A stretch of DNA of 64,000 nt from Micrococcus endophyticus (lineage in GTDB: Bacteria; Actinomycetota; Actinomycetes; Actinomycetales; Micrococcaceae). Positions within the stretch are counted from its first letter, which is position 1. Each line of letters starts with the position of its first letter. Below, one piece after another: positions 33,329 to 41,981 of this stretch. The stretch is from positions 2,232,001-2,296,000 of the forward strand of contig NZ_JACHMW010000001.1 in NCBI RefSeq assembly GCF_014205115.1. The letters run 5' to 3'. The notes beneath the pieces were generated by a model that worked only from the letters and a program-made list of their open reading frames with translations, made no database searches and was not told the DNA's origin. The position numbers were made by a program, and so were the translations under genes.

Positions 33329-34192
33329 TCAGCGCCCGCCGATCCGCCGGGCCAGCGCCGCCGACTCCGCCTCGTCCAGCACCGCGCCCGGATGCGGGCC
33401 GCGGGCGAGCAGGGCGGCGGGGGTGAGCGGACCGGCGTCGCCGTCCGCGTCGCTCGGGGTGCCGCCCGGCGCGGCGCCCGCGCGCAGGGCCGGCCCGGCC
33501 GCCAGCACCGCGTTGCCCAGCTCGAGCCGCTCGAGCATGTCCGCCGAGGCCAGCGTCCACGGCCCGGGGACGCCCGCCTCGGCGCACGCCGCCTCCAGCG
33601 CGCCCAGCTCGGCGGCGAGGAAGCGCAGGCCGTCGTCGTCGCCGATGTTGACCAGCAGCGCCCCCGTGTCCGTCAGCAGGCCGAGCAGCTCGCCGTAGAA
33701 CGCGGCGCCGCGCAGGTGCTCGGCCCCGTCCTCACCGGTGCCGATGTCCAGGACGACGGCGTCGAACCGCTCCCCGTCCATGAGCAGGTCGACCGCGGCC
33801 AGGCGGGCGTCCGCGACCACCGAGTCCAGGTCCGTGCCGGCCGGCATCGGCAGCTCGGCGAGCACGAAGGACACGAGCTCGCGGTCCAGGTCCACGGCCG
33901 TCTGCGCCGAACCGGGGCGGGTGGCCTGCACGTACCGCGGCAGCGTCAGCGCGCCCGCGCCCAGGTGCAGGACCCGCACCGGCGCACCCGCCGGGGCGAC
34001 GCCGTCGAGCACGTTCGCCACCCGCCGCAGATACTCGTACCGGATGGCCGTGGGCTCGGCCGGGTCCACGTGAGACTGCACCGCGCCGCCGATCTCCAGG
34101 ACGAACCCGCCCAGCTCGTCGGGCAGGATCCGGGCGTCCTCCCCGGAGGCGGAGAGATGGACGGTGCGGCCGGAGGCGGGGTGCGCTGACAT
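33329..34192 (-). CDS. Spermidine-synthase-like methyltransferase-fold protein
   Basis: A 287-residue Rossmann-fold protein of the spermidine synthase-like group. VRVLHLGAGALTLPRYVQATRPGSAQTAVDLDRELV is the cofactor-binding motif, and FDAVVLDIGTGEDGAEHLRGAAFYGELLGLL is where true spermidine synthases have the catalytic DxxDP; here it reads DIGTGED, so polyamine synthesis is doubtful. The C-terminal 45 residues (APGGTPSDADGDAGPLTPAALLARGPHPG) form an extra tail. Divergent from the YdcZ-like gene, with 32 bp between the starts. Confidence 0.82.
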   Translation of the reverse strand: MSAHPASGRTVHLSASGEDARILPDELGGFVLEIGGAVQSHVDPAEPTAIRYEYLRRVANVLDGVAPAGAPVRVLHLGAGALTLPRYVQATRPGSAQTAVDLDRELVSFVLAELPMPAGTDLDSVVADARLAAVDLLMDGERFDAVVLDIGTGEDGAEHLRGAAFYGELLGLLTDTGALLVNIGDDDGLRFLAAELGALEAACAEAGVPGPWTLASADMLERLELGNAVLAAGPALRAGAAPGGTPSDADGDAGPLTPAALLARGPHPGAVLDEAESAALARRIGGR

Positions 34193-34224
34193 GGGTCCAG
34201 TGTGCCGGTCCCGGGTGGGAGACC

Positions 34225-35289
34225 ATGGACGCCATGAGCCCCGAGCCCGTCCGACCCCCGCGCGCCGATGCCCCGCGCCCCGGTGAGCCCGCGCGCCCCG
34301 GTGTCCCCGCACGCGCCGGCGCCGCCGGTCGCGGGGTGCTGTTCCTGCTGGCGATCGCCGCCGGCGCCACCATCCCCGTGCAGGCCCGGCTCAACGGCGG
34401 GCTCGCCGAGCGGGCCGGCGACCCGACGCTGGCCGCCGTCGTCTCCTTCACCGCCGGGCTCCTGCTCATCGCCGCGATCGCGCTGGCCACCCCGTGGGGG
34501 CGACGCTCCCTGACCGCGGTGCGGCCCGCGCTCGCGGACGGGCGGGTGGGGTGGTGGTACCTGCTCGCGGGCATGGTGGGCGGCTCGATGGTGCTGACCC
34601 AGGCCCTCACGGTGGGCGTGATCGGCGTGGCGGTGTTCACCGTGGCCGTGGTGGCCGGCCAGCTGATCGGCGGGATGACCGTGGACCGGCTCGGCCTCAC
34701 GCCGGCCGGGGTGCGGACGCTGACGCCGCGGCGGATCGCCGGGGCCGTGCTCGCCCTGGCCTCCGTGGCGCTCGTGGTGGGCCCGCAGCTCGCGGACGCC
34801 CGGGGCGGGCCGCTGTGGCTGCTGGTCGCGCTCGCGCCGCTGGCCGTGGGCCTGGCCACGAGCGGGCAGCAGGCCCTGAACGCGCGCCAGGCCGCGGCCT
34901 ACGGGAGCATCGTCCCGGTGACGCTGATCAACTTCGTGGCCGGCGCCTCCGCCCTGGCCGTGGTGCACCTGGCGGCCGTGGCGGTGCGCGGGGGCGGGGG
35001 AGTCCTGCCCGGCCCCGCGCACTGGTGGCTGTACCTGGGCGGCCCGCTCGGGTGCCTGTTCATCGCCGTCAGCGCCTACCTGGTGCCGCGGGTGGGCGCG
35101 TTCCTGGCCCTGCTCGGCTTGGTGTGCGGCAAGCTGCTGGGCTCGCTCGCGGTGGACGCCCTCGCCCCGGCCGGTGGGGCCGGCGTCACGGCGCTCACCC
35201 TCGTGGGCACCGCCGGCGCCCTGGCCGCGGCGGTGCTGGCGGCGGGCGGGTCGCGCCGGAGCGGGCCGCGCCCTCAGCTCAGTCGTTGA
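34225..35289 (+). CDS. YdcZ/DUF606-type DMT transporter
   Basis: A 354-residue protein with ten hydrophobic segments after a 30-residue Pro/Arg-rich N-terminus. VLFLLAIAAGATIPVQARLNGGLAERAGDPTLAAVVSFTAGLLLI is the repeat signature of the DMT_YdcZ family, and its second half starts SGQQALNARQAAAYGSIVPVTLINFVAGASALAVV, an internal duplication typical of the fold. The substrate is unknown. Its last 11 bases overlap the end of the convergent ABC ATPase gene (35279-35289). An internal ATG at 34234 is an alternative start. Confidence 0.87.
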   Translation: MDAMSPEPVRPPRADAPRPGEPARPGVPARAGAAGRGVLFLLAIAAGATIPVQARLNGGLAERAGDPTLAAVVSFTAGLLLIAAIALATPWGRRSLTAVRPALADGRVGWWYLLAGMVGGSMVLTQALTVGVIGVAVFTVAVVAGQLIGGMTVDRLGLTPAGVRTLTPRRIAGAVLALASVALVVGPQLADARGGPLWLLVALAPLAVGLATSGQQALNARQAAAYGSIVPVTLINFVAGASALAVVHLAAVAVRGGGGVLPGPAHWWLYLGGPLGCLFIAVSAYLVPRVGAFLALLGLVCGKLLGSLAVDALAPAGGAGVTALTLVGTAGALAAAVLAAGGSRRSGPRPQLSR

Positions 35290-36355
35290 GGCGCTGCCCG
35301 CTCTCGGCGTGGAACAGGTGCACGCGCGCCGGGTCCGGCACCACGTGGACCACGGCGCCCTTCTCCGGGGCCGTGTAGCCGGCGGTGCGCAGGGTGATCA
35401 GGCGCTCCTCGCCGCCGATCGTGGCGTGGCCGTACACGTAGGCGTCGGCGCCGAGCTCCTCCACGGTGTCCACCTCCACGGCCAGGCCGCCCCGGTCCGT
35501 GATCTCGAGGTTCTCCGGGCGGACGCCCAGGTCCACGCTCTGCCCGGCGTCGGCCAGGGTCGCCCGGTCCACGGGGATCACGCTCTCGCCCCAGTGCACG
35601 CCGTCGGCGGCCACCGGCATGCGGAAGATGTTCATCGCGGGGGAGCCGATGAACCCGGCCACGAACACGTTGACGGGCTTCTCGTAGAGGCTGCGGGGGG
35701 TGTCCACCTGCTGGAGGGTGCCGTCCTTGAGCACCGCCACGCGGTCGCCCATGGTCATGGCCTCGGTCTGGTCGTGGGTCACGTACACGGTGGTGGTGCC
35801 CAGGCGCCGCGTGAGCTGGGCGATCTGCGCGCGGGTCTGGACGCGCAGCTTGGCGTCCAGGTTGGACAGCGGCTCGTCCATGAGGAAGACCTGCGGGTTC
35901 CGCACGATCGCCCGGCCCATGGCCACGCGCTGGCGCTGGCCGCCGGAGAGCGCCTTGGGCTTGCGGTCCAGGTACTCCGTCAGGTCCAGCAGCTTCGCGG
36001 CGTCCTCCACCCGGCGCCGGCGCTCGTCTGCGGGGACGCCCGCGATCTTGAGGGCGAAGCCCATGTTGTCCGCCACGGTCATGTGGGGGTAGAGCGCGTA
36101 GTTCTGGAACACCATCGCGATGTCCCGGTCCTTGGGGTCCACGTCCGTGACGTCCCGGTCCCCGATGTGGATGCTCCCGGAGGAGAGCTCCTCGAGGCCG
36201 GCGAGCATGCGCAGGGAGGTGGACTTGCCGCAGCCGGAGGGGCCCACGAGCACGAGGAACTCGCCGTCGGCGATCTCCAGGTCCAGGCGGTTCACGGCGG
36301 GGCGCGGGGCGTTGGGGTACTGACGGGTGGCGGAGCGGAAGCTCACGGAGGCCAT
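35279..36355 (-). CDS. ABC transporter ATPase, MalK/MsmX/UgpC type
   Basis: A 358-residue ATPase that powers carbohydrate import. Walker A VLVGPSGCGKSTSLRMLAG, Q-loop YALYPHMTV, signature LSGGQRQRVAMGRAI, Walker B VFLMDEPLSNLDAKLRV and H-loop VYVTHDQTEAMTMGDR are all intact. The C-terminal regulatory OB-fold domain (about 240-358) has GVRPENLEITDRGG. CCTTTC on the plus strand gives a minus-strand GAAAGG before the ATG. It is the only sugar ATPase in the window, close to the binding-protein and permease genes, so it probably energises that importer and perhaps others, as MsmX does. Confidence 0.93.
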   Translation of the reverse strand: MASVSFRSATRQYPNAPRPAVNRLDLEIADGEFLVLVGPSGCGKSTSLRMLAGLEELSSGSIHIGDRDVTDVDPKDRDIAMVFQNYALYPHMTVADNMGFALKIAGVPADERRRRVEDAAKLLDLTEYLDRKPKALSGGQRQRVAMGRAIVRNPQVFLMDEPLSNLDAKLRVQTRAQIAQLTRRLGTTTVYVTHDQTEAMTMGDRVAVLKDGTLQQVDTPRSLYEKPVNVFVAGFIGSPAMNIFRMPVAADGVHWGESVIPVDRATLADAGQSVDLGVRPENLEITDRGGLAVEVDTVEELGADAYVYGHATIGGEERLITLRTAGYTAPEKGAVVHVVPDPARVHLFHAESGQRLND

Positions 36356-36454
36356 GGGGGTGTCCTTTCACGGGCAGGCACGTGCCCGACGATCCGAGGT
36401 GAAGGGGGGGGTGGATGGGGGACGACGACGGCGAGGCCGGCGCCGGCACGCCGC

Positions 36455-37474
36455 TCACGGCGGCGCGGTGCTCGCCCGGGGTTGCAGGGCCAGGTGGTGG
36501 AGGATGCGGGGCGGGTGGGGGGTGCCGTCGAGGGCGCCGAGCGCGAGGCGCACGGCGCGGCGGCCCTGGTCCACGGGGGTCTGGTCCACGGTGCTGATCC
36601 CGAGCCGGGCCGCGTCCGGGTGGCCGTCCAGGCCCATCACGGACACGTCCTCGGGGACGCGCAGGCCCAGGGACTGCGCGGCCAAGAGGGTGCCCATGGC
36701 CATCTCGTCGGAGATGCAGAGCACGGCGGTGGGCCGGCGCTCCGGGTCCGCGAGCAGGGCGCGGGCGCGGTGGTAGGCGTCGCCCATCGTGAAGTCGGCG
36801 GGCAGCATCCAGTCGGCCGGCGTCCGCAGGCCCGCCGCGGCGAGGGCGTCCAGGAAGCCGCGGGTGCGCTCGGTGCTGACCTGGAACTCGATGTCGTCCG
36901 CCACGCGCCCCATGTAGGCGATCTGCCGGTGCCCCAGCTCGATCAGGTGCCCGGTGGCCATGCGGGCCGCCCGCGCGTCGTCCACCTGGACCGCCGTGAA
37001 CCACTCCGGGAGCGCCTCGCCGGAGGGCAGGCGGCCGCCCACCACGACGACGGGCCGGCCGAGCCGCGCCAGGCCGTCGAGCTCGAACGGGCTGAGCCGG
37101 AAGGAGAGGGTGACGAGGGCGTCCAGGCGGCGGCGGGGCAGCAGGTCGGTCAGGACGGCCGAGCGGCGGTCGTGGTCCTGGCCCACGTCGTAGAGCGTGA
37201 GGTCGTAGCGGCGGCGGACGAGCTCGTCCGCCGCGCCCTCCAGGACGGCGGCGAAGAACCAGCGGTGGACGGAGGGGGTCACGAGGCCGATGTTCCGGGT
37301 CCGGCCGGAGGCCAGCGAGGAGGCCGCGGCGTCGGGCACGTAGCCGAGGGCGGCCACGGCCTCCTGGATGCGGGCGCGCGTGGACGGCGCCACCGGGCCG
37401 GAGCCTGTCAGGGCGCGGGAGGCGGTGGCCGCCGAGACGCCCGCCATGCGGGCGACGTCCTTGATGCCGACCAT
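36455..37474 (-). CDS. LacI-family regulator of the sugar importer
   Basis: A 339-residue repressor. The helix-turn-helix is GIKDVARMAGVSAATASRALTGSGPVAP (residues about 3-30) with the hinge helix AASSLASGRTRNIGLV; the rest is the periplasmic-binding-protein-like sugar domain (PTAVLCISDEMAMGTLLAAQSLGLRVPEDVSVMGLDG). The ATG at 37474 is the start at the conserved helix and is preceded by GGAGGA. It is divergent from the binding-protein gene, and two LacI-type palindromes lie in the gap, so control of the operon and of itself is likely. The inducer would be an alpha-glucoside or other oligosaccharide. Confidence 0.92.
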   Translation of the reverse strand: MVGIKDVARMAGVSAATASRALTGSGPVAPSTRARIQEAVAALGYVPDAAASSLASGRTRNIGLVTPSVHRWFFAAVLEGAADELVRRRYDLTLYDVGQDHDRRSAVLTDLLPRRRLDALVTLSFRLSPFELDGLARLGRPVVVVGGRLPSGEALPEWFTAVQVDDARAARMATGHLIELGHRQIAYMGRVADDIEFQVSTERTRGFLDALAAAGLRTPADWMLPADFTMGDAYHRARALLADPERRPTAVLCISDEMAMGTLLAAQSLGLRVPEDVSVMGLDGHPDAARLGISTVDQTPVDQGRRAVRLALGALDGTPHPPRILHHLALQPRASTAPP

Positions 37475-37558
37475 GCGGCGGGTCCTCCTCTCCGGGCGGG
37501 ACGGTGTGCTGTTGGTCACTGTGCTGTGGGTCACCCTACGCCACGCCCAGGGACGCGG

Positions 37559-37573
37559 TGGAATCGCTTCCAT
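37559..37573. promoter_or_regulatory. LacI-type operator O1
   Basis: The sequence TGGAATCGCTTCCA is an almost perfect palindrome of the G-AA-x-CGCTT-CC class bound by LacI/CcpA-type helix-turn-helices. It lies between the divergent lacI-like and binding-protein genes, 85 bp before the regulator's start. Confidence 0.65.
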
Positions 37574-37658
37574 GCGTGCGGCCGGGCGGCGAGGCGGGGC
37601 CGAACCCCCAGAATCCGCGCCGTTCCGCGGGACATCCCGCCTGTGTGGAAAATCACAG

Positions 37659-37672
37659 TGGAAGCGCTTACA
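37659..37672. promoter_or_regulatory. LacI-type operator O2
   Basis: TGGAAGCGCTTACA contains the perfect core AAGCGCTT, the CcpA/MalI/GalR-type consensus. It lies exactly 100 bp from O1, about nine to ten helical turns, so looping between the two sites is possible. It is 118 bp before the binding-protein start. Confidence 0.75.
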
Positions 37673-37789
37673 CTATCGAGTGCTGTACCCCATCCCCACC
37701 GGAACGGGACGGGCGCCCGGGTCTCGGACGCGGTCCCGCCGGGCCCGGCCGGCTTCGGCGCGGGCCCCTCGTACCGTGAAAGGCACATC

Positions 37790-39145
37790 ATGACGTCCAC
37801 CACCCCTCGCGCCGCCCTGCGTCGCCCCCTCGGCCTGACGCTGACCGCCGCGTTCTCCGCCCTCGCGCTCACCGCGTGTGGTGGCGGCGGCGGGACCGCC
37901 GCCTCCTCGAGCCCCGCCGCGGGCGGATCCGCGTCGAGCTCCGCCGGGGGCGGCTCGGACCAGGGCGCCGCGTCGTCGTCCTCCGCCGGCCAGGACCTCA
38001 CCGAGGCCGGGGCCGCCACCATCACCATGTGGGTGGACCAGAACCGCCAGAAGCCGCTGCAGGCCGTGGCGGAGGACTTCAAGGAGGACACCGGGATCAC
38101 CGTGGAGCTGGTGGTCAAGGACAACTCGACGATGAAGGACGACTTCATCACGCAGACCCCCACTGGCGAGGGCCCGGACGTGATCGTGGGCGCCCACGAC
38201 TGGATCGGCTCGCTCGTGCAGAACGGCACCATCGCCCCGCTCGAGCTCGGGGACACCGCGGACGCGTTCTCGGAGACCTCCGTCCAGGCCGTGACCTACG
38301 ACGGCCAGACCTGGGGCGTGCCCTACTCGGTGGAGAACGTGGCCATCCTGCGCAACACCGCGCTGGCCGAGGAGACCCCCGCCTCCTTCGACGAGATGAT
38401 CGCCGAGGGCCAGAAGGCCGTGGACGCCGGCGACGCGGACTACCCGTTCGTGGTGGGCCTGGACCCCGTGAACGGCGATCCGTACCACCTGTACCCGTTC
38501 CAGACCTCCATGGGCGCCCCGGTGTTCGAGCAGCAGGAGGACGGCTCCTACGACGTCAGCTCCCTCGCCATGGGCGGCGCCGAGGGCCAGGCCTTCGCCG
38601 AGAAGCTCGCCGAGTACGGCGAGTCCGGCGTGCTGAACCCGAACATGACCGCGGACATCGCCAAGGAGCAGTTCAACACGGGCAAGGCGGCCTACTTCAT
38701 CACCGGCCCGTGGAACGTGGACGAGGCCGAGGAAGCCGGCGTCGACTTCGCCGTGGAGGAGATCCCGTCGATGGGCGACCAGCCCGCGCAGCCGTTCGTG
38801 GGCGTCAACGCGTTCTTCGTCTCCGCCGAGTCCGAGAACCAGCTGGCCGCCAACGAGTTCGTGGTCAACTACCTCTCCAGCGAGGAGGCCCAGGACGCGC
38901 TGTACGCCGAGGGCAAGCGCCCGCCGGCCCTGACCGCCTCCTTCGAGAAGGCCGCCGTGGACGAGACCGTCAAGGCGTTCGGCGAGATCGGCGAGGACGG
39001 CGTGCCCATGCCGGCGGCCCCGGAGATGGGCGCCGTGTTCGAGTTCTGGGGCGGTGCCGAGATGAGCATCATCAAGGGCGAGGGCGACCCCGTCCAGACC
39101 TGGGACAAGATGATCTCGGACATCGAGGGCCGCATCGGCCAGTGA
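37790..39145 (+). CDS. Carbohydrate ABC transporter substrate-binding lipoprotein (MalE type)
   Basis: A 451-residue lipoprotein. The signal peptide LTLTAAFSALALTAC ends at a lipobox cysteine (Cys30), followed by a Gly/Ser-rich tether of about 40 residues. The binding domain has ITMWVDQNRQKPLQAVAEDF, GEGPDVIVGAHDWIGSLVQNG, YSVENVAILRN, GKAAYFITGPWNV and FWGGAEMSI, all as in maltose/maltodextrin-binding proteins. The ATG at 37790 follows GAAAGG. A hairpin follows it before the permease genes. It delivers sugar to the two permeases downstream. Confidence 0.93.
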   Translation: MTSTTPRAALRRPLGLTLTAAFSALALTACGGGGGTAASSSPAAGGSASSSAGGGSDQGAASSSSAGQDLTEAGAATITMWVDQNRQKPLQAVAEDFKEDTGITVELVVKDNSTMKDDFITQTPTGEGPDVIVGAHDWIGSLVQNGTIAPLELGDTADAFSETSVQAVTYDGQTWGVPYSVENVAILRNTALAEETPASFDEMIAEGQKAVDAGDADYPFVVGLDPVNGDPYHLYPFQTSMGAPVFEQQEDGSYDVSSLAMGGAEGQAFAEKLAEYGESGVLNPNMTADIAKEQFNTGKAAYFITGPWNVDEAEEAGVDFAVEEIPSMGDQPAQPFVGVNAFFVSAESENQLAANEFVVNYLSSEEAQDALYAEGKRPPALTASFEKAAVDETVKAFGEIGEDGVPMPAAPEMGAVFEFWGGAEMSIIKGEGDPVQTWDKMISDIEGRIGQ

Positions 39146-39153
39146 GCCGTCCG

Positions 39154-39197
39154 GGCCGCCGTCGTCGGTGGGGCAGGTCCCCTCGACGACGGCGGCC
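39154..39197 (+). terminator. Intra-operon hairpin between binding protein and permease genes
   Basis: 14-bp perfect stem GGCCGCCGTCGTCG / CGACGACGGCGGCC with a 16-nt loop, 9 bp after the stop of the binding-protein gene. In sugar ABC operons such a hairpin commonly protects the abundant upstream mRNA and attenuates permease transcription. Confidence 0.7.
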
Positions 39198-39261
39198 GCA
39201 CCCCGCGCCCCGACGGGCGCACGCCACTTCCACTGCAGGCCTGAAGGCCGGATGAGGGACC

Positions 39262-40890
39262 ATGAGCACGTCTTCCACCACGTCGGCCCGCCCCGACGCC
39301 CCACACGAGGACCCGGCGGACGCCGGACGCCGCGGCCTGCGGGGCCGACGCGCGGACCGCGGCCCGGACGGCACAGCGGGCACGCTCGTCAAGATCGCCC
39401 TGCTGGGTCTCGTCGACGCGTTCGCGGCGTTCGTGCTGTTCCAGCTCGCCGCCGCCGGCGACTGGGTGGTGTTCGCCGTGACCCTCGCGGTCACCCTCCT
39501 GATCAACTGGATCTACCTGCGGCGCGGCGGGCTGCCCGCCAAGTACCTGGCGCCGGGCGTGTTCTTCCTCGTCCTGTTCCAGGTGTTCGTGGTGGTCTAC
39601 TCCTCCTACATCGCCTTCACCAACTACGGGGCCGGGCACAACTCGGACAAGCCCGCGGCGATCGAGATCATCCAGCGCTCCTCCTCCATCCGGGTCCCGG
39701 ACTCGCCCACGTACCCCGTCTCCGTGCTGGAGCAGGGCGGGGACCTGCACCTGCTGACGGTGCGGGACGGCCAGGCCGTGCTCGGCGGGGCGGACGAGCC
39801 GCTCGCGCCCGTCGAGGCGCAGATGGACGGCGCGGAGGCCGTGGCCGTGGACGGCTACACCACCCTGACGTTCGGCGACCTCCTCTCGCGGCAGGACCAG
39901 GTCACGCAGCTCAAGGTGCCCCTCAGCGACGACCCCGCGGACGGCACCCTGGAGACCCGGGACGGCTCGCGCGCCTACGTGTACTCGCCCCGGCTGGAGT
40001 ATGACGAGGCGCAGGACACCTTCACCGACCTCGAGAGCGGCGTGGTCTACCGGGACAACGGCGAGGGCCGGTTCCAGGCGGACGACGGCAGCACCCTGCA
40101 GACCGGCTGGCGGGTGTTCGTGGGCGTGGACAACTTCGCCAAGGCCTTCACGGACCCCAGCCTGCGGGACCCGCTGCTGCGGGTGCTGGTGTGGACCTTC
40201 GCCTTCGCGTTCCTCAGCGTGGCCACCACCTTCGCCCTGGGGCTGCTGCTGGCCATCGCGTTCAACCGCGCGGACATGCGGGGCAAGTACGTGTACCGGG
40301 TCCTGATGATCCTGCCGTACGCCTTCCCCGCGTTCCTCTCCGGCCTGGTGTGGGCGGGCCTGCTCAACCCGGAGTTCGGCTTCGTCAACAACGTGTTCTT
40401 CGGCGGGGCGGACATCCCGTGGCTCACGGACCCGTGGCTCGCCCGGTTCTCCGTGATCGTGGTCAACCTGTGGCTCGGCTTCCCGTACATGTTCCTCGTG
40501 ATCACGGGCGCCCTCCAATCCCTGCCCGAGGACGTGGACGAGGCCGCGCGCATGGACGGCGCGGGCCCCTGGCGGATCTTCCGCTCCATCAAGCTGCCGC
40601 TGCTGCTGGTCTCCGTGGCGCCGCTGCTGATCTCGTCCTTCGCGTTCAACTTCAACAACTTCAACATCATCTACATGCTGACCGGCGGCGGGCCCCGGTT
40701 CGCGGACGCCGCCACGAACATCGGCGCCACGGACCTGCTGATCACGGTGGTCTACAAGACGGCGTTCAGCGGCGTGGGCCGTGACTACGGCCTGGCCTCC
40801 GCCCTGTCCATCGTGATCTTCCTGATCGTGGCCACCATCTCGGCCATCAGCTTCCGGCAGACCAAGGCGCTCGAGGAGATCGACTCGTGA
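39262..40890 (+). CDS. Carbohydrate ABC transporter permease, MalF type
   Basis: A 542-residue membrane protein. A cytoplasmic hydrophilic start of about 35 residues precedes three close membrane segments. A large extracytoplasmic domain (about residues 120-280, AIEIIQRSSSIRV to LQTGWRVFVG) matches the MalF P2 loop, and five more segments follow. The ATPase-contact EAA loop reads EAARMDGAGPWRIFRSIKLPLL. The C-terminus keeps YGLASALSIVIFLIVATISA. It overlaps the MalG gene by 4 bp (GTGA). Confidence 0.94.
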   Translation: MSTSSTTSARPDAPHEDPADAGRRGLRGRRADRGPDGTAGTLVKIALLGLVDAFAAFVLFQLAAAGDWVVFAVTLAVTLLINWIYLRRGGLPAKYLAPGVFFLVLFQVFVVVYSSYIAFTNYGAGHNSDKPAAIEIIQRSSSIRVPDSPTYPVSVLEQGGDLHLLTVRDGQAVLGGADEPLAPVEAQMDGAEAVAVDGYTTLTFGDLLSRQDQVTQLKVPLSDDPADGTLETRDGSRAYVYSPRLEYDEAQDTFTDLESGVVYRDNGEGRFQADDGSTLQTGWRVFVGVDNFAKAFTDPSLRDPLLRVLVWTFAFAFLSVATTFALGLLLAIAFNRADMRGKYVYRVLMILPYAFPAFLSGLVWAGLLNPEFGFVNNVFFGGADIPWLTDPWLARFSVIVVNLWLGFPYMFLVITGALQSLPEDVDEAARMDGAGPWRIFRSIKLPLLLVSVAPLLISSFAFNFNNFNIIYMLTGGGPRFADAATNIGATDLLITVVYKTAFSGVGRDYGLASALSIVIFLIVATISAISFRQTKALEEIDS

Positions 40891-41888
40891 GCATCCCCCA
40901 AGACCCCTCCGCCCGCGCGCCGCATGGCCAGGCCGCCCCGGCCGCCGCGTCGCCCCTGGCCGCCGCCCTCGCCCAGCAGGAGACCGACCCCCTGCGCTGG
41001 GAGGACGGCGCGCCCCCGCCGCGGCGCCGCCGCCCCTTCGGGCGCTGGCTGCGGGAGCTGGGCTGGCGCCACGTGGTGGGCGTGCTGGCCAGCGCCTTCG
41101 CGCTGTTCCCCCTGCTCTACGTGCTGTCCGCGTCCCTGGACCCCACGGGCACCATGGCGAGCTCGAACAGCCTGTTCAGCTCGTTCAGCGGGCAGAACTA
41201 CGTGGACCTGTTCTCGGACCCCAGCAGGCCCTACGGCCGCTGGTTCGTGAACACCATGGTGATCGGCCTGGTGACCTCGTTCTCCACCGTGTTCCTCGGC
41301 GCCCTGGCCGCCTACGCGTTCTCCCGGATGCGCTTCGCCGGCCGCCGCGTGGGCCTGCTGACCCTGCTGCTGGTGCAGATGTTCCCGCAGCTGCTGGCGG
41401 TGGTGGCGATCTTCCTGCTGCTGACCTACATCGGCAACCTCGTGCCGGTGCTGGGGATCGGCTCGCAGCTGGGCCTGATCCTCGTGTACCTGGGCGGGGC
41501 CCTGGGCGTGAACACGTACCTGATGTACGGGTTCTTCAACACGGTGCCCGCGTCCCTCGACGAGGCCGCGAAGCTGGACGGGGCCTCCCACGTGCAGATC
41601 TTCTTCTCCATCATCCTGCGCCTCGTCACGCCCATCCTGGCCGTGGTGGGCCTGCTGTCCTTCATCAGCACCGTCTCGGAGTTCGTGATCGCCTCGGTGG
41701 TGCTCACGGACCCGGCCGCCCAGACCCTGGCCGTGGGCCTCTACGGCTACGTGTCCGAGACCCGCTCGGAGAACTGGGGCGTCTTCGCCGCCGGCGCCGT
41801 GCTGGCCGCGGTGCCCGTGATGGCCCTGTTCCTCTTCCTGCAGCGGTACATCGTCTCCGGGCTCACCGCCGGCGGCGTGAAGGGCTGA
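40887..41888 (+). CDS. Carbohydrate ABC transporter permease, MalG type
   Basis: A 333-residue inner-membrane permease with six segments after a 60-residue Pro/Arg-rich cytoplasmic start. The EAA loop reads EAAKLDGASHVQIFFSIILRLVTPIL. NTMVIGLVTSFSTVFLGALAAYAFSRMRFAGRR and LVQMFPQLLAVVAIFLLLTYIG are typical. The GTG at 40887 overlaps the MalF stop, so the two permeases are made together. With MalF, the binding lipoprotein and the ATPase at 35279 it forms a complete maltose/maltodextrin-type importer; no glycosidase is encoded nearby. Confidence 0.94.
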   Translation: MSIPQDPSARAPHGQAAPAAASPLAAALAQQETDPLRWEDGAPPPRRRRPFGRWLRELGWRHVVGVLASAFALFPLLYVLSASLDPTGTMASSNSLFSSFSGQNYVDLFSDPSRPYGRWFVNTMVIGLVTSFSTVFLGALAAYAFSRMRFAGRRVGLLTLLLVQMFPQLLAVVAIFLLLTYIGNLVPVLGIGSQLGLILVYLGGALGVNTYLMYGFFNTVPASLDEAAKLDGASHVQIFFSIILRLVTPILAVVGLLSFISTVSEFVIASVVLTDPAAQTLAVGLYGYVSETRSENWGVFAAGAVLAAVPVMALFLFLQRYIVSGLTAGGVKG

Positions 41889-41981
41889 GCCCGACCGCCG
41901 CCGCGTCGCTGCGGGGGTCGCGTCCATCCGGCGCGGCCCCCGGGCCTCCCGGTCCGGCGCACCCAGACCTACCCTGGCCGC

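Noticed and set aside
33329-34192. Polyamine synthesis from the spermidine-synthase-like gene
   Set aside because: The catalytic DxxDP motif is replaced by DIGTGED, and no decarboxylase partner is near.
35174-39145. Open frame of over 1,300 codons ending in the sugar-binding protein
   Set aside because: Upstream of 37790 it overlaps the ATPase and LacI genes on the other strand and has no recognisable protein; a lipoprotein signal begins at 37790.
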